This document shows positions 9,281 through 23,451 of a stretch of 64,000 nt of DNA, in pieces. Position 1 is the first letter of the stretch, and every line of letters starts with the position of its first letter. The notes under the pieces are model-generated. The model did not search any database. It was not told the origin of the DNA and saw nothing but the letters and a program-made list of their open reading frames with translations. Source of the DNA: Macrobrachium rosenbergii (lineage: Eukaryota > Arthropoda > Malacostraca > Decapoda > Palaemonidae); assembly GCF_040412425.1 (NCBI RefSeq), contig NC_089744.1:37934099-37998098 (forward strand), read 5' to 3'. The translations under genes and the position numbers were made by a program.

Positions 9281-12110
9281 AATATTTGGATTGCATTTCC
9301 ATTAAGAATTAGTACTTTAATAATTTCGATTGCATTGTGATTGACGAATTCCTACGTTAATAATTTTAATTACACTGTGATTGACGAATTTGTACTTTAT
9401 GCATTTCGACTGCATTCCCATTGAAGAACTTGTACTTACACAATTTCAATTGCATTCTGAATGACGAATTCGTACTTTAAGCATTTCGATGACATTCCCA
9501 TTGACAAGTTCGTATTTTAATAATTTCGATTCCATTCTGATTGACAAATTATTACTTTAATCATTTTTAGCGCATTTTTATTAAGGAATTTTTACTTCAG
9601 GCATTTCGATCGCATTCCGATTGACGAATTCGTACTTTCACCATTTCAGTTGCATTCCCATTGACGAGTTCGTAATTTGATAATTTTGATTGCATTCCAA
9701 TTAAAGAATTCGAACTTTAAGAATTCCGATTTCGTTCCGATTAAAGAATTCGTATTTTAGCACATTTTGATTGCATTCTTATTGGAGAATTCGTTCTTTA
9801 TGCATTTCGACTGACAAAATCGTATTTTAATTGATAATTTCGATTAGGTTCCAATTACAGAATTTGAACTTTAAGCATTCCGATTACATTCCCATTGACG
9901 AGTTTGGACTTTAATCATTTCGATTGCGTTCCAATTAAGGAATTCTTACTTTAAGCATTTCGATTACATTACCATTGACGAGTTTGGACTTTAACGATTT
10001 CGATTGCATTCCAATTAAGGAATTATTACTTTAAGCATTTCTATTACATTTCCATTTCGATTGCATTCCAATTAAGGAATTGTTACTGTAAGCATTTCGA
10101 TTCATTACCATTGACGAGTTTGGACTTTGACCATTTCGATTGCATTCCAGTGAAGGAATTCTTACTTTAAGCATTTCGATTACATTCCCATTGAAGAGTT
10201 TGGACTTTAATCATTTCGATTGCATTCCAATGAAGGAATTCTTACTGTAAGCATTTCGATTACATTCCCATTGAAGAGTTTGGACTTCGATCATGTCGAT
10301 TGCATTCCAGTGAAGGAATTCTTACTTCAAGCATTTCGATTACATTCCACTGAAGAGTTTGGACTTTAATCATTTCGATTGCATTCCCATTGAAGAGTTT
10401 GGACTTTAATAATTTCGATTGCATTCCAGTGCAGGAATTCTTACTTCAAGCATTTCGAATACATTCTATTGAAAAGTTTGGACTTTAATAATTTCGATTG
10501 CATTCCCATTGAAGAGTTTGGACTTTAATCATTTCGATTGCATTCCAGTAAAGGAATTCTTACTCTAAGCATTTCGATTACATTCCATTGAAGAGTTTGG
10601 ACTTTAATCATTTCGATTGCATTCCCATTGAAGAGTCTGGACTTTAATAATTTCGATTGCATTCCAGTGAAGGAATTCTTACTTCAAGCATTTCGAATAC
10701 ATTCCATTGAAGAGTTTGGACTTTAATCTTTTCGATTGCATTCCAGTGAGGGAATTCTTACTTTAAGCATTTCGATTACATTCCATTGAAGAGTTTGGAC
10801 TTTGATCATTTCGATTGCATTCCAATTAAGGAATTCTTACTTTAAGCATTTCAATTACATTCCATTGAAGAGTTTATACTGTAATAATTTCGATTGCATT
10901 CCAGTGAAGGAATTCTTACTTTAAGCATTTCGATTACATGCCCATTGAAGAATTTGGACTTTAATCATTTCGATTGCATTCCAATGAAGGAATTCTTACT
11001 TTAAGCATTTCGATTACATTCCATTGAAGAGTTTGGACTTTGACCATTTCGATTGCATTCCAATTAAGGAATTCTTACTTTAAGCATTTCGATTACATTC
11101 CATTGAAGAGTTTGGACTTTAATCATTTCGATTGCATTCCAGTGAGGGAATTCTTACTTTAAGCATTTCGATTACATTCCATTAAGAGTTTGGACTTTAA
11201 TAATTTCGATTGCATTCCAATGAAGGAATTCTTACTTTAAGCATTTCGATTACATTCCATTGAAGAGTTTGGACTTTGATAATTTCGACTGCATTCCAGT
11301 TAAGGAATTCTTACTTCAAGCATTTCGATTATATTCCATTGAAGAGTTTAAACTGTAATAATTTTGATTGCATTCCAGTGAAGGAATTTTTACTTTAAGC
11401 ATTTCGATTACATTCTCATTGACGAGTTTGGACCTTAATAATTTTGATGCATTCCAGTTAAGGAATTATGACTTTAAGCATTTCGATTACACTCCTATTG
11501 ACGAGTTTGTACTTTAGTAATTTCGATTGCATTCCAGAGAAGGAATTCTGACTTTAAGCAATTCGATTACATTCCCATGGGCGAGTTTGTACTTAAATCA
11601 TTTCGATTGCATTCCAATTAAAGAATTCTTACTTTAAGATTTCGATCACATTCCCATGGACGTGTTTGTACTTTAATAATTTCGATTGCATTCCAGTTAA
11701 GGAATTCTTACTTTAAGCATTTCGATTACATTCCTATTGACGAGTTTGGACTTTAATAATTTTTATTGCATTCTTGTTAAAGAATTCTTACTTTCAGCAT
11801 TTCGATTGCATTCCCCATTGGCTAATTCGTAATTTAATTATTTCGATTTCGTTCCAATTAAACGAAAGCGATATAAATTAAATTACGAATTGTCCAGTTA
11901 AAGAGTTCGTATTAAGTATTTCGACTGCATTCAGATTGACGAATTCTTACCTTAATATTTTCAGTTCCGTTCATTTGACGAATTCGTACTTTAAGCATTT
12001 CCATTGTACTCAAATGATTGTATTCAGATCGACGAATTCGTTCCAATGAAATCCTTTTGGGTGCATCCCAACGAACGAATTCGCTGCACTCTGATTGCAT
12101 TCCCTGCAGG
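9281..12110. repeat. Satellite array, dimeric unit of about 79-80 bp (39 + 40 bp)
   Basis: About 70 monomers of 39-40 bp occur in tandem. All share CATTTCGATT, a CATTCC core and an ACTTTAA end. In the centre (about 9900-11750) two subtypes alternate. Type A has GATTGCATTCC followed by AAGGAATTCTTAC. Type B has GATTACATTCC followed by GAAGAGTTTGGAC. Type A carries an EcoRI site, so GAATTC recurs at about 79-80 bp, with some spacings near 118-122 bp where an extra B monomer is present. The outer monomers (9281-9850 and 11800-12110) are diverged and of a third type (TTGACGAATTCGTAC). No open frame runs through it. Confidence 0.93.
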
Positions 12111-15100
12111 TGAGAGGACGACGGTGGCAGCCGTGCTCCCGCTTTGTGCATGTCACGAGCAGTGCATAAATATCCGTCATGACAGACACAGGACCGTCAT
12201 TTGAGTGGCTGACATGGCTTCGGGATTACCTCTGCATTTCTTTCTCGTTCGCGTGTGGGAGAAAAAAAAAAAGAGCGTTAAATTACTTGCAGATTGCTAG
12301 GTCTGTCTCCGGTGGTGATGGATGACGTCATTCGTAAACATAAAGCTTTATGGTGTGGTAACCTACTTAATCGTCTGGAAGGTTCTTGTACCGGGATGTG
12401 TTCTCGTCATCTGGCTATCGTCCTTTTCCTTAAAATCACAAGTTTATTCGTGAAATAGATGATTTGCGAGTTAGGGATTCAGGATGCATTGAGGGAGATA
12501 CAACGGATCTTAGATTTCCCTTGCGTCTCAACTAAATCAAAATTTGGAAATGGCCACGTTCAGGTAAGCAAAAATATTTAGACCTGTATCAGCCGGTCAT
12601 ACTTTCTGAAAAAAAGTTCTTAAATAAAGGTCAAATATCTCTTTTTCCTTCTCTTTTAATTTTACTAAATGTAATTTTCTTGAGATACCGGACCAGAAAA
12701 TTATATTTATGGCTCAGGTTCATTAAGACCTTATAGGCATCTCTTCTGTAACAGGGCATGAGAAATGAACCATATAATTCCCACGTAATAATCTTATGTA
12801 AACAAAATTCAAGTGTCTCAAATTCCTTCTTTTTCACTTTCACAAAATTAATTTTGGGAAGAAATTGTAAAAGTTGAAGATATAATTATAACGTTTGTTT
12901 GTTTATGCCATGGACACAAGGTTTGCGCCAGATGATAGACAACTGAATGACTGAAGTTTGATTGTGACAAAATAAAATTGAGGTAAATATATTCTCTGAA
13001 TGAGGATCAATTACCTCTCTTTTCCTACTAAAATTCGCTTAGTCATTTAAAAGACGCCTGCCATAAAGTGAGAAAATTGATGGGGATCTATTTGGCAAGC
13101 AGAACAGACACATGAGTACGCAGAAAATATCATCTCGCTTATTTAATCATCATCTTTTATTTTCCATAGCTTTCTGTATGACTGGAGCGCGTACGAAAAT
13201 ATTTGTTTTGTGTGGAGTACATTCCCCGATTCACTCTCCGATGATTTTCTAAGCAATGCAATTCTTGTTATTGCTCTCTCCCTCGCGTTTTGTCTCCTAC
13301 CATTCCCATCATGCAACGATCACATCTTCTGATGCCGTCTCCATTTCTCTAGGGAAAGTGAATGCTGCATCTTAGGTGCAAAACCAGAGGCTGTCGAAAG
13401 GAAAGTAAAAACTCAAATGAAGGGCTGTTTTTTCTTCCATACGTTTATTCACTTGGCACGCAGCGTATAATCAGGAATGAGTACTTTCTTTGTGTACTTA
13501 TTTGAATATACAAAAACAAAATGACTGATACACTGAAGAAGCCTTTTTTTTCCTAAATGAATCAGTTATAACAGTTTTTTCAAATTTCCCTATACAAATC
13601 CAGGTTGCATTAAGTTTCTCAACGCCTTTTATAAACAGAGAAACGCACTTGCTCACAAATATGAAAACAGATTGAGCGAACTTGGGTAGTCAAGTGCTTA
13701 TTTTCGCCAAGGCACATGATTAGCAGTTTTTTAAATACAGTGCTTCATTTACATTTTACATCACGGAAATTAGAGTTACCGCTCTCTGTAAATTCGTACC
13801 GGTAACATTAGCAATAGGGATGGTTTCTATGACGACAAATATTCAACATTGTATTGATGTCTCACCATGCAACGTTGTATTGATGTCTCCCATAATTTAA
13901 TGATCCGGAGATAGAACCCCTGTGAAAGTTTTCAGCTTGTTTCATGAAAATTCGTTCCACCGTTCACGAGATATCGGACTAAAACGCACATAAACATACG
14001 TATGAACACACAACCACCTTCCGACTTGGTTGGCGGAGTAATTATATATCAATACATGGAAATTATTCAAGAAAGGAAGGCTGTTAAATCTCTCGTTTTC
14101 TTGATTTTATGGCTCTCACGCCAGTATACAAAGCCCATTAATCAGTCAGTTTTCTTAATGGATAAGAGGCACAAAGGGAAATTTGTGGGACTAATAAAGG
14201 CAAGGTTCGTGTTAACTTCTTGTACATGAAAAATTTTACAGTGATTATTTTAATTAAAATTCTTTTAAGGTTTGGAAATGTCAAGGATTATCATTTAAAT
14301 TAATTTGTCACTTATCTTGTAAGTATATCTTTGATAAGAAAACAACAACTTAAGCACTACTCATGCAAAGTGATAGAAATAATAATTAAACCAAACAATT
14401 AATATCATATAAACAACAGAACCCATTTAAATCTTATTATTTCATTTATTCTCCTTCAGTAGTTGATTTTTCTCTGTTGTCATTTATCCCTTTTTCATTT
14501 TCTGTCTCTTTTGCCTCCTCGCACAAACATTTTTTAATGGCAATTTCCTTTGGCGTCCTCTTCACTCAGCTGCATCCTTCCATAGTCTACTTACTACCAA
14601 GTACATAATTCACTGCGTAGGTCAACAGGCATAATGGGCTAGAGTGGAGTGGGCCTAGAGATCTCCGCCTCCCCAGAAAATCAAATTATGGCTCCTCTAT
14701 TAGCTAACGCATTGGCAGCCAAATACCTTTATCTAGTCCAGACCTAATGGAATCAAGAAAATCAGGGTGGGGGTTAGATCTGCCAAAGAACAGTCATTTT
14801 GAATCATGGAAATGGAAGTATTAAGAGCATTCTAACGCTTGGCAGTAATGGAAAAGAAGTGTTGCTGGACCATGAACTCTGAGGGTTACTGATTTCTAAA
14901 GAGTTAATAAGGGAACTAATGGCCTTAAACGGGTGTTGTGGGGCCACCTAACTGGACGGACTTTCTGCTTGAGCTCAACTGAACAACGGCCGATATAGCA
15001 CTTGTAGAAAAGAGCTGGAGAGAACGGGGATCGTAGAAACTGCGCTAGAATGCAGACAAAAAGGGAAGCACTATCATTTTAAGAACAATAATTCACGATT

Positions 15101-16319
15101 AAGTAGTGGCGAATAAGATCAGCATCAAGCTTTATTAGCTGAGTTGAATAAAGAACTTATAACAAACGAATGATATTTTCAGTTTTTTAAGTGCAGAATT
15201 TTAGCATTATGAAGTATTAGTTTGAAGTAGCTTGTCAAATAGACAAGAGAAGTTCAGCTACATCTACAAAAAAAAAAAAAGAATGAAAGAACTGAAAGGG
15301 ATATGAGGCAGAGAATTATGCAGAGACTGATGTCATTAAAAAAAAATTAAGAATGAACCTTGGATAGCAATCGTTTCAAACAATTCAGTCAGTTCTTCTG
15401 GAAAAAGTGAAAATCTCAGTCCACTAACAGGAACTCCGATTTATCAATCAAACACCTCGGGCTATGGAATCTTGCGTTTCCATTAGATGTCATAGATTTA
15501 TTTGGCTCCAGATTACTGAGGCAACCTTCCATTTTATATAGCAGTTAACTCATCTTTACTTCAGCTCTGATGTTATGAAATTTTGAACTTCCTGATCTGT
15601 AAATACACATATAAAATGTTTTTCCGGTATGTGGAGCTGCGAGAACTTTGTGCTTAATCGTATCCGATGATAATTATTGGCCTGCAGGTGATCTTTAAAT
15701 GGGATTAGTTCCCACCCCACCTTAAGTGTCAGATCTTATAAACATCCGTAGAAATCGTTATTTTCTCAAAGTTTATCTCTCCTGCAGCGCTGTGATTAGC
15801 GTGCTTATCTCCCATGAAGGCTGTATGTTTCAGGCGCATTATTTCTCACCCCTTAAAGTGATAGCAACAAATTTCAGTATTTTCACTTTCTTCTGTAAAA
15901 ACTTAAGTAATTTGTGGGTAGTTTTATACTGAAAGCACTGGGTTCTCAAGCCTTCACTGCACGGAAGTATCTCCAAAAGGTAAAGGCACTTATAATTAAC
16001 ATTAGGCTTTCATGACTACTACTATTAAAGACCAGAATAATCACATTCCCGTCGAATGGTTGGGCTGTGTATAATTAATAAGCCATTGATTTCTGGGTTT
16101 CGTGTTCTGTCTGCCGTGATAGTACTCAGTGGAAGGTGCAGAAGCCATCTACAGATTTTATTGAGTAGATAATTGTTCCTGGTCATGCTAGGAAGAGAGA
16201 AGGCTATCAAAAGGTTAAGTTGTTTTTTCTTTGCGTACTCGTACCGGAATTCTCAAAGAGCATTGACTTTCTTCTCTGTTCTGTGGATCTATCACAAGCC
16301 CCTTTTTGCTTTAGCCCTT
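12111..16319. other. No gene recognised; AT-rich unique-looking DNA
   Basis: Both strands give only short open frames without recognisable products. At 13843-13893 a 25-bp unit (CAACATTGTATTGATGTCTC) is repeated twice in tandem. At about 13905-14050 the segment with TTTCATGAAAATTCGTTCC and GAGATATCGGAC, followed by an ACATAAACATACGTATG stretch, resembles the tails of some transposable elements, but I cannot name a family. The rest shows short A or T runs only. Confidence 0.5.
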
Positions 16320-16590
16320 TGTTGGCCGAGTCGGTTGAGCTTCAGACTGTCATTCGATGGGCCGGAGTTCAATTTCCGCGGCCGGCTGATGAAGAGTTAG
16401 AGGAATTTATTTCTGGTGATAGAAATTCATTTCTCGCTATAATGTGGTTCGGATTCCACAATAAGCTGTAGGTCCCGTTGCTAAGTAACCAGTTGGTTCT
16501 TAGCCACGTAAAATAAGTCTAATTCTTCGGGCCAGCCCTAGGAGAGCTGTTAATCAGCTCAGTGGTCTGATAAAACTAAGGTATACTTGA
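16320..16590 (+). mobile_element. tRNA-derived SINE, copy 1 (Leu/Ser-like head)
   Basis: The head GGCCGAGTCGGTTGAGC resembles a type II tRNA A box and GGAGTTCAATTTCC a B box. The body, from GAGGAATTTATTTCTGG to CTAAGGTATACTT, is shared with copies at 37892-38156 and 63672-63940. Shared marks include TGGTTCGGATTCCACAATAA, AGTAACCAGTTGGTTCTTAG and GCCAGCCCTAGGAGAGCTG. The head differs from that of the other two copies, while the body does not. Confidence 0.8.
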
Positions 16591-16946
16591 GACTTTTGCT
16601 TTCTTTATTTTGTCTTGTAGCATAAAACTTAATTTTACATTTATATCAAGCGTTGAGTGTGCTTAAACTATTACTCTACCGAGAAGGTTCACATATGGGG
16701 GCAACACCTACTATTTCCAAATACTTGTGGATCCACTTTATTGAAAGAAATAAAAGGCGAAAAGAAATGAGTAAGCAAATTCCCATTCTGGGACAGATTC
16801 AAGATAAGATAGAAAACGGAGGTAAGTGTATAAACCCATACATCATCTTCCACGGTAGAGTAACAGTTTAATTGCACCTTCCGTAAGATACAAACATAAA
16901 GTAAGAGGTTATTGTAGTAATTGAAATGCACATGGATTTGTGGGTA

Positions 16947-17790
<844 letters not shown>

Positions 17791-18909
17791 GAGGGAGGTA
17801 AAAATTTAGAAGACATAATGAGGAACTATCACGCAGTAGTAACGAGTTTTATAAAAGAACAGCAAAAACTAAGTGAGACCGAGGCAGAGGTAATTAAAAT
17901 AAAAAAAAATTATAAAATTCAAGTTAGTCAAGTAGCTGTACAGTCAAAGGGAATTGTCTGCGATCTTTCATTTTCTCTAAGGAACAAAATGGCACAATTC
18001 TGTTGCAATGTCTAATTATCATGCCTTTGTTCATTGAGATTAGTATTTTATTACGTGTTCGTCTTTTACTGTAAAACAATGACATTGTTTTAAATATAGT
18101 GAGCATTTTTTTTTGCTAGGGGAATGAAACCGGAATGTAGAAAATGATATCTAAACTTATCGTAGAGAATGGGCAAGTTCACTTGCAATTTTACATATCT
18201 TCATTTTTTATCATCTTTTCGAACAGAACTGTCAGTTAGCGAAAAGGCGAGAAAAAACAAAAATGACACTTTCTAATTCCCGCACATCTCTCGCACCTGT
18301 TCTTTTTTTTTGGAAATGCTAAAATGATTCCAGGTGTCAGATTGCATGAACATAATTTCTACAGGTAAAATACCATGATTCGGCTCTATATCATAAAAAC
18401 TGTACTTTCCTTCCAGTAAGATACATGTCCGGCGAAAGAATTAAATAAAGTAGTACATTTATTACCGAAGAGCCTTTTTTTTGTAACTGTTAGCATTTCG
18501 TTGTCATTAAAAGTCCTGAATCACAATAATTACTGTGTACTTTGTCTTGCCTGTAACATTTATTGTATTGCTCAGTTAGTTTGATTAGTGTTATAAAATT
18601 TGGAGTTACATTATTTTGTCAAGAACAGTCAACCAATACCAGGAATGACACAGCACTTTCCATAATTTCTAGTTCTTGTTACTCCGTCACAGACCTGCAA
18701 CAAAATTTCTGACATTCTGTAAAGTTTTCCAGCTACTGAGCACACGTACTACACCGCTTTTAAATTTCTGTTTCTAGGTTTCACTAAGGGCCAATGCTTT
18801 CGAATGTCGCAGAATTTCGATAAAAATGAAAATGAGTAAAATTAATTCTTTTGTTTCTGAAATAAAAACCACAAGTTTACTAATTTTTTTATTTTCCTTT
18901 ACTATAAGT

Positions 18910-19110
18910 TTTACAACGGTGAAATGAGAGTTAGAAATTTAATAGCAGTCTTTGTATTTGCAACTTGAAATGATAGTTAAAAGTGTAAAATCAGTTTTTG
19001 TATTTTGTATCTTGAATTGAGTTAAAATTGTAAAAGCAGTTTTTGTACTTTGCATCTTGAAATGAGAGGTAAAAATGTAACGCGGTCTTTGTATTTTTTA
19101 TCTTGTAAAT
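18910..19110. repeat. Short tandem repeat, about 3 units of roughly 60 bp
   Basis: The unit contains GAAATGAGAGTTA, a short AAAATGTAA segment, and a CAGTTTTTGTATTTTG-like end. Diverged units begin near 18923, 18968 and 19059. No coding content is seen. Confidence 0.65.
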
Positions 19111-19620
19111 AGCCATTTTTTCTTATGAAGCCCTGGTTGTAAGTTGAGAATTCAGTGAAATAGTATGCAACGAAAACCTGAATCATATCATGAGCTTGAT
19201 AGAAGGTTCTCCCCACCCACCACTCCCTAAATACAAGCAGATGTGGGGATATGTGTTTTAACAGAGCACACTTCTGACCCTGCTCCAATGTCCCCCAGTG
19301 TCTGATATCTGAGCTGTCACTTTGTCCGTTGGTTTCCAGTAAGCAGGTGACAGCAACGTTGGATAATATTCCGGTTTCATTTCCATGGGAACCACTAACA
19401 GACTAAATACATTTTTATTACATTATAAATAGTTGTTTTGTGTAATGGCTAACGCAACATTAAATTTCATTGTGTCTGGTAGTGTGGAGAAACCGAGAAA
19501 AATTTTATTGATATTTCAATTAGCGATTTTAATCCTTATTCATAGTACAGTCCATTGATTAACATATAGTAACCAAGCAAGATGCAGAAGTTGCAAGAGA
19601 CTACCATCTGCCTCTACTCA

Positions 19621-19930
19621 TTTTTAGTTTTCTGTAAAAGAAAACTATTGAGATGGCTTTGTCTGTCCGTCCGCACTTTTTCTATCCGCCCTCAGATTTT
19701 AAAAACTACTGAGGCTAGAGGGCTGCAAATTGGTAGTTGATCATCCACCCTCCAACCATCCAACATACCAAACTGCAGCCCTGTAGCCTCTGTAGTTTTG
19801 ATTTGATTTAATGTTAAAGTCAGCCATGATCGTGCCGTGGCTTAAATTTTCATGGGCCGTGGCTCATACAGCATTATACTCTGTACAGAAAACTGGATTG
19901 CGCCAAGAAACTTCGGCGCATTTTTTACTT
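19621..19930 (+). mobile_element. Helentron-associated (HINE/DINE-like) non-autonomous element, copy A
   Basis: It begins after a T run with AGTTTTCTGTAAAAGAAAAC and ends with TACAGAAAACT, a short segment, a hairpin (GCGCCAAG / CTTCGGCGC) and TTTTTTACTT. The 11-bp start AGTTTTCTGTA is inverted near the 3' end (TACAGAAAACT). The middle carries a long internal hairpin (ACTGAGGCTAGAGGGCTGCA and its complement, which is partly decayed here). Subterminal inverted repeats plus a 3' stem-loop, without target duplication, are typical of Helentron-type elements. Copies B, C and D in this window share the layout. The family name is inferred from structure only. Confidence 0.6.
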
Positions 19931-19931
19931 G

Positions 19932-20045
19932 TTCTTATTTGCTACGAAATAGGATAAAGCAAAGGTCATGGAAATATTTGAAGATTTGTACTTGTAAACC
20001 AAGATACTCTGTTCTTTAACTGCTTTCATTTGCCGAAAATGATGG

Positions 20046-20115
<70 letters not shown>

Positions 20116-20380
20116 GGACTGGTGAAGGGAGAAAGGCAAGGATGTAGGACTTAAGAAATTGTAACATAACTTGGGCTTCTTATGTAACTGGTTGAAATGT
20201 CTGATAATTCCCAAGTAATACTGATTATTCTTTATCAAACTATTTACTGCCTAAATAGTTTGATAAAGACCAATCAGTACTACTTGGGAATTATCAGACA
20301 TTTCAACCAGTTACATAAGAAGCGCAATTTATGTTACAATTTCTTAAGTCCTACATCCTTACCTTTCCGCCTTTATTCCC

Positions 20381-20440
<60 letters not shown>

Positions 20441-20556
20441 TACTATCGTCATTTTCGTCAAATAAAAAAGTCAAAGAAATGAGTGTTGTTCTACAAGTAC
20501 AAATCTTCAAATATTTCCCTGACTTTCGCTTTATCTTATTTCGTAACAAATAAGAA
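19932..20556. repeat. 625-bp near-perfect palindrome with mirrored (GA)n arms
   Basis: The arms 19932-20245 and 20253-20556 are inverted copies around a 7-base loop at 20246-20252 (CTATTT-ACTGCCT-AAATAG). The left arm carries (GA)n at 20050-20112 and the right arm (CT)n at 20382-20438. The arms differ by few substitutions. The palindrome abuts the 3' end of the element at 19621-19930. No coding content is present; open frames here are translated microsatellites. Confidence 0.88.
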
Positions 20557-21811
20557 AAATAAGTAAGGATAGACGGCACCCTCTTAACTCCTGCGTCTTG
20601 TTTGTCTTGTTTGTGTTAATCAATGCTGTGTATTTTGCTAAGCATAAGGATTAAAGTCGCACAACGGAATATTGATTAGTCTCTGTCAAACTGGTTACTG
20701 TCTAACCTTTCGTTCGCATAACGTTTCCTAAGCTACATGCTATCTTGCAGTTCAGTCAGTACTTACGCTGAATGAGTTGCAGTTTCACACCTGCTGCATT
20801 TTAAGGGCTACTGAATAACTGGAAACTGCGATTAGCCCCATAATGAAAGTTAACGTCACTTTCTAATAAACATAGAGATTTATTTGGCTTCCATATTTTG
20901 GTTCACTCTATAAATCTCTGTGATGGCTGCTTTTATTACTGTACTCAAATGTTCCTTCTTTCTTTGCCTCTAAACCACGCTCTGGTTTCGTGTAACTTCA
21001 AGGAAGCCTCTAAGAAGAGAATGAATTTACTGAACTCATACCTATGAATGTATGACATTCTATGTCGCGATACGTATGCATTTAAACCGTCGAAGACTTC
21101 TATCTATTTTAATGTGTGGGATGATTTCCTTGGCAATTGCTTGCCGAATTTTCTCAGACGTTAATCATCTGGAAAAGTCACCCAGTGAACAAAATTAGTC
21201 ACGTTTCACCATATCCTGGTCTTCCGTTTTCGAGCAATCGTGCTAATTCACAGACTGACGCGGGTGAATATGTAATCTCTCAACTTCGATGAGTGACTCG
21301 CCAATCTGTTTTGACGGTCCCTTTATTATTATGCAAAGAAAATTCCCACGGGATTTTGCAATCATGGAACCTTATATTCCAATTTGAATGAATGGACTAA
21401 AATAATGAAGATGGCTCAGGATGATTCGAATTTGCCCCAAGCTTTGATGACTTTCATATTCGCCAGTAATGTCTGGATTCGTGACTGGATACTGCTCTGG
21501 CGTCATGCTGAGAGGTTTCATGACAGCAGTTTTAACACATCTCATTCCAGTTTAAGTCTTTTTGTGATGCTGGAGAGGGCAGAGAACTGCTCTGCTCTAT
21601 GTCTCTCTCAACGATGTAATTTGTCAATAAATTTTCTCAGTTTTTTATTAATGATTCTGCACATTTAAAGCGTGAAAGCATTTATGAAACATATGTGGAC
21701 TTAGTAACGATTCGTGGACATTTTTATCAAGATTCACCATTTCTTTTTCTCGGCAAAACATATTTCGGGGTTGATGACCATGACCGTTGCAATGACATGT
21801 TACATAAGCAA
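20557..21811. other. No gene recognised
   Basis: Only short open frames occur. The longest (21384-21668, plus) encodes 94 residues with no motif I recognise and no splice context, and I do not call it a gene. Confidence 0.4.
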
Positions 21812-21963
21812 GCCAATCTAGTCAATCAGTTTCTCCCCCGCCCCTCGCTCTCTCTAAGCTAATCTTTTCTTCCCCCTCTCTCTTTGTCAATGTAGTCAGT
21901 TAATCTTTCCCCCCGTCTCTCTCTCTCTCTCTCTCTAAAGTCAATCTAGTCAATTAGTTTCTT

Positions 21964-22008
<45 letters not shown>

Positions 22009-22065
22009 ATAGTCAGTTAATTTCTCCTCCCGTCTATCTTGGACAGTCTAGTCAATCAGTCTCTT

Positions 22066-22099
<34 letters not shown>

Positions 22100-22129
22100 A
22101 AGTCAATGTAGTCAGTGAATTTCTACCCC

Positions 22130-22195
<66 letters not shown>

Positions 22196-22252
22196 CAGTG
22201 TAGTCAGTTAATTTCTCCCCCCTCTTCTCTCTCTCTCTCTCTCTCTCACTTT
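21812..22252 (+). repeat. Composite minisatellite with embedded (CT)n tracts
   Basis: About eight units follow each other. Each has a conserved part (AGTCAATCTAGTCAATCAGT, often GTAGTCAGTTAATTTCT), a run of C, then a (CT)n tract of very variable length. The longest CT tract lies at about 22134-22192. The conserved spacer shows that the CT tracts were multiplied as part of a larger unit. Confidence 0.85.
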
Positions 22253-22890
22253 ATGATTTTCCCTCAGATTCTTAAGTTTGCGCATTCAGTCACTGCGGAA
22301 GATAACCCACCAAATAAGATAGTTTTGTAATCATCGACAGTTTGTCTGAATGAATCTGCCTTTGTATAAGTAAAAGCCATTAATATTTTAAACACCAAAG
22401 GGTAAATTAAGGTTAAAGTAATGTCTTCAACATCATTAACTCGGAATTCTATAGATTAGGAAGAGATTTCATTTCGTTTCCTGGGAACGTTATAGAATAC
22501 TGGTAATATCCGGGATAAAGAGACTAGAAACTTTAATAATAAGATTAATAAATGGACAATAAAATATACATATACGTACTTGTAATGTATAATAAAGGTC
22601 TGATATGGAAATATTACAGCCGAACGCTCGAAAATTCCCAACTATAGTTTTTAATTCTGACAGCTGTATTACATTACCATTCCACAAATGTAGATCTAGT
22701 CTACATTCAGTATTTACGTTACTTTTAGTGCATCGCCTTACTGTGACCGGGAATAATCAGTGAAAATCCACAATTATGTTTATGCATAAAAACTGTATTT
22801 TGAAATTGTTCAAGTCAAAAGATTATGTTTGCTCATAAATATAATGATGGGGTTCCATTGATTAAATACGCTGTTGTTAAGTATTTAATG

Positions 22891-22946
<56 letters not shown>

Positions 22947-23451
22947 TTATCAGTACGTGTACCCACATGTTTATTTTTGTTTCTAACGCCGAAGGTTTAT
23001 GTGTGATAAACCCAACATTTAGACCTACCTTCACTAACCACTGGGCAGCCTCTCTCACCACCAATCCCTATTTAGGTGCGAATAACGACGGTACATTGCC
23101 GAGACGAGGCCGGTACATAGCGTCTAAACCCTCTTATATTAACCCTTCATATTTGACGACATGTGAACACTAGTAAAAATAATAAATGCAGATCCTTGTT
23201 GGTGAGCAGGGTATAAATCAGCAACTGAAGAAAGTCAGAATATCGTGGGAAGTGGAGAGAGGTTTTTCGGAATTATAATCGAAGCGAAGTCTGTGCTAAG
23301 CACGTGACAACGAGGCAAAGAGCATGGGAAATAGGTTGTGACCTAATAATTGAAGTTAGGAAGCAGACATAATATCCTATCGGTTGTTATCACTTAGAAA
23401 ATTGAATACGAACAAAGTCTATAGATTCTTTAGAACTTGAATACGACTTTA
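22253..23451. other. No gene recognised; contains (AAT)n
   Basis: An (AAT)n run lies at about 22894-22945. The remaining sequence shows no recognisable coding or repeat homology within the window. Confidence 0.5.

Noticed and set aside
13905..14050. Named LINE or RTE tail
   Set aside because: The phrase resembles tails of many transposons, but there is no coding part or second copy, so no family is assigned.
19925..20579. Ser-Leu and Arg-Glu repeat proteins over (CT)n/(GA)n (also 153-335, 22115-22330, 28120-28746)
   Set aside because: They are translated dinucleotide repeats.
21812..22252. CRISPR-like repeat-spacer pattern
   Set aside because: Spacers and tracts are the reverse of a CRISPR layout, the DNA is eukaryotic and no cas genes exist; it is a minisatellite.
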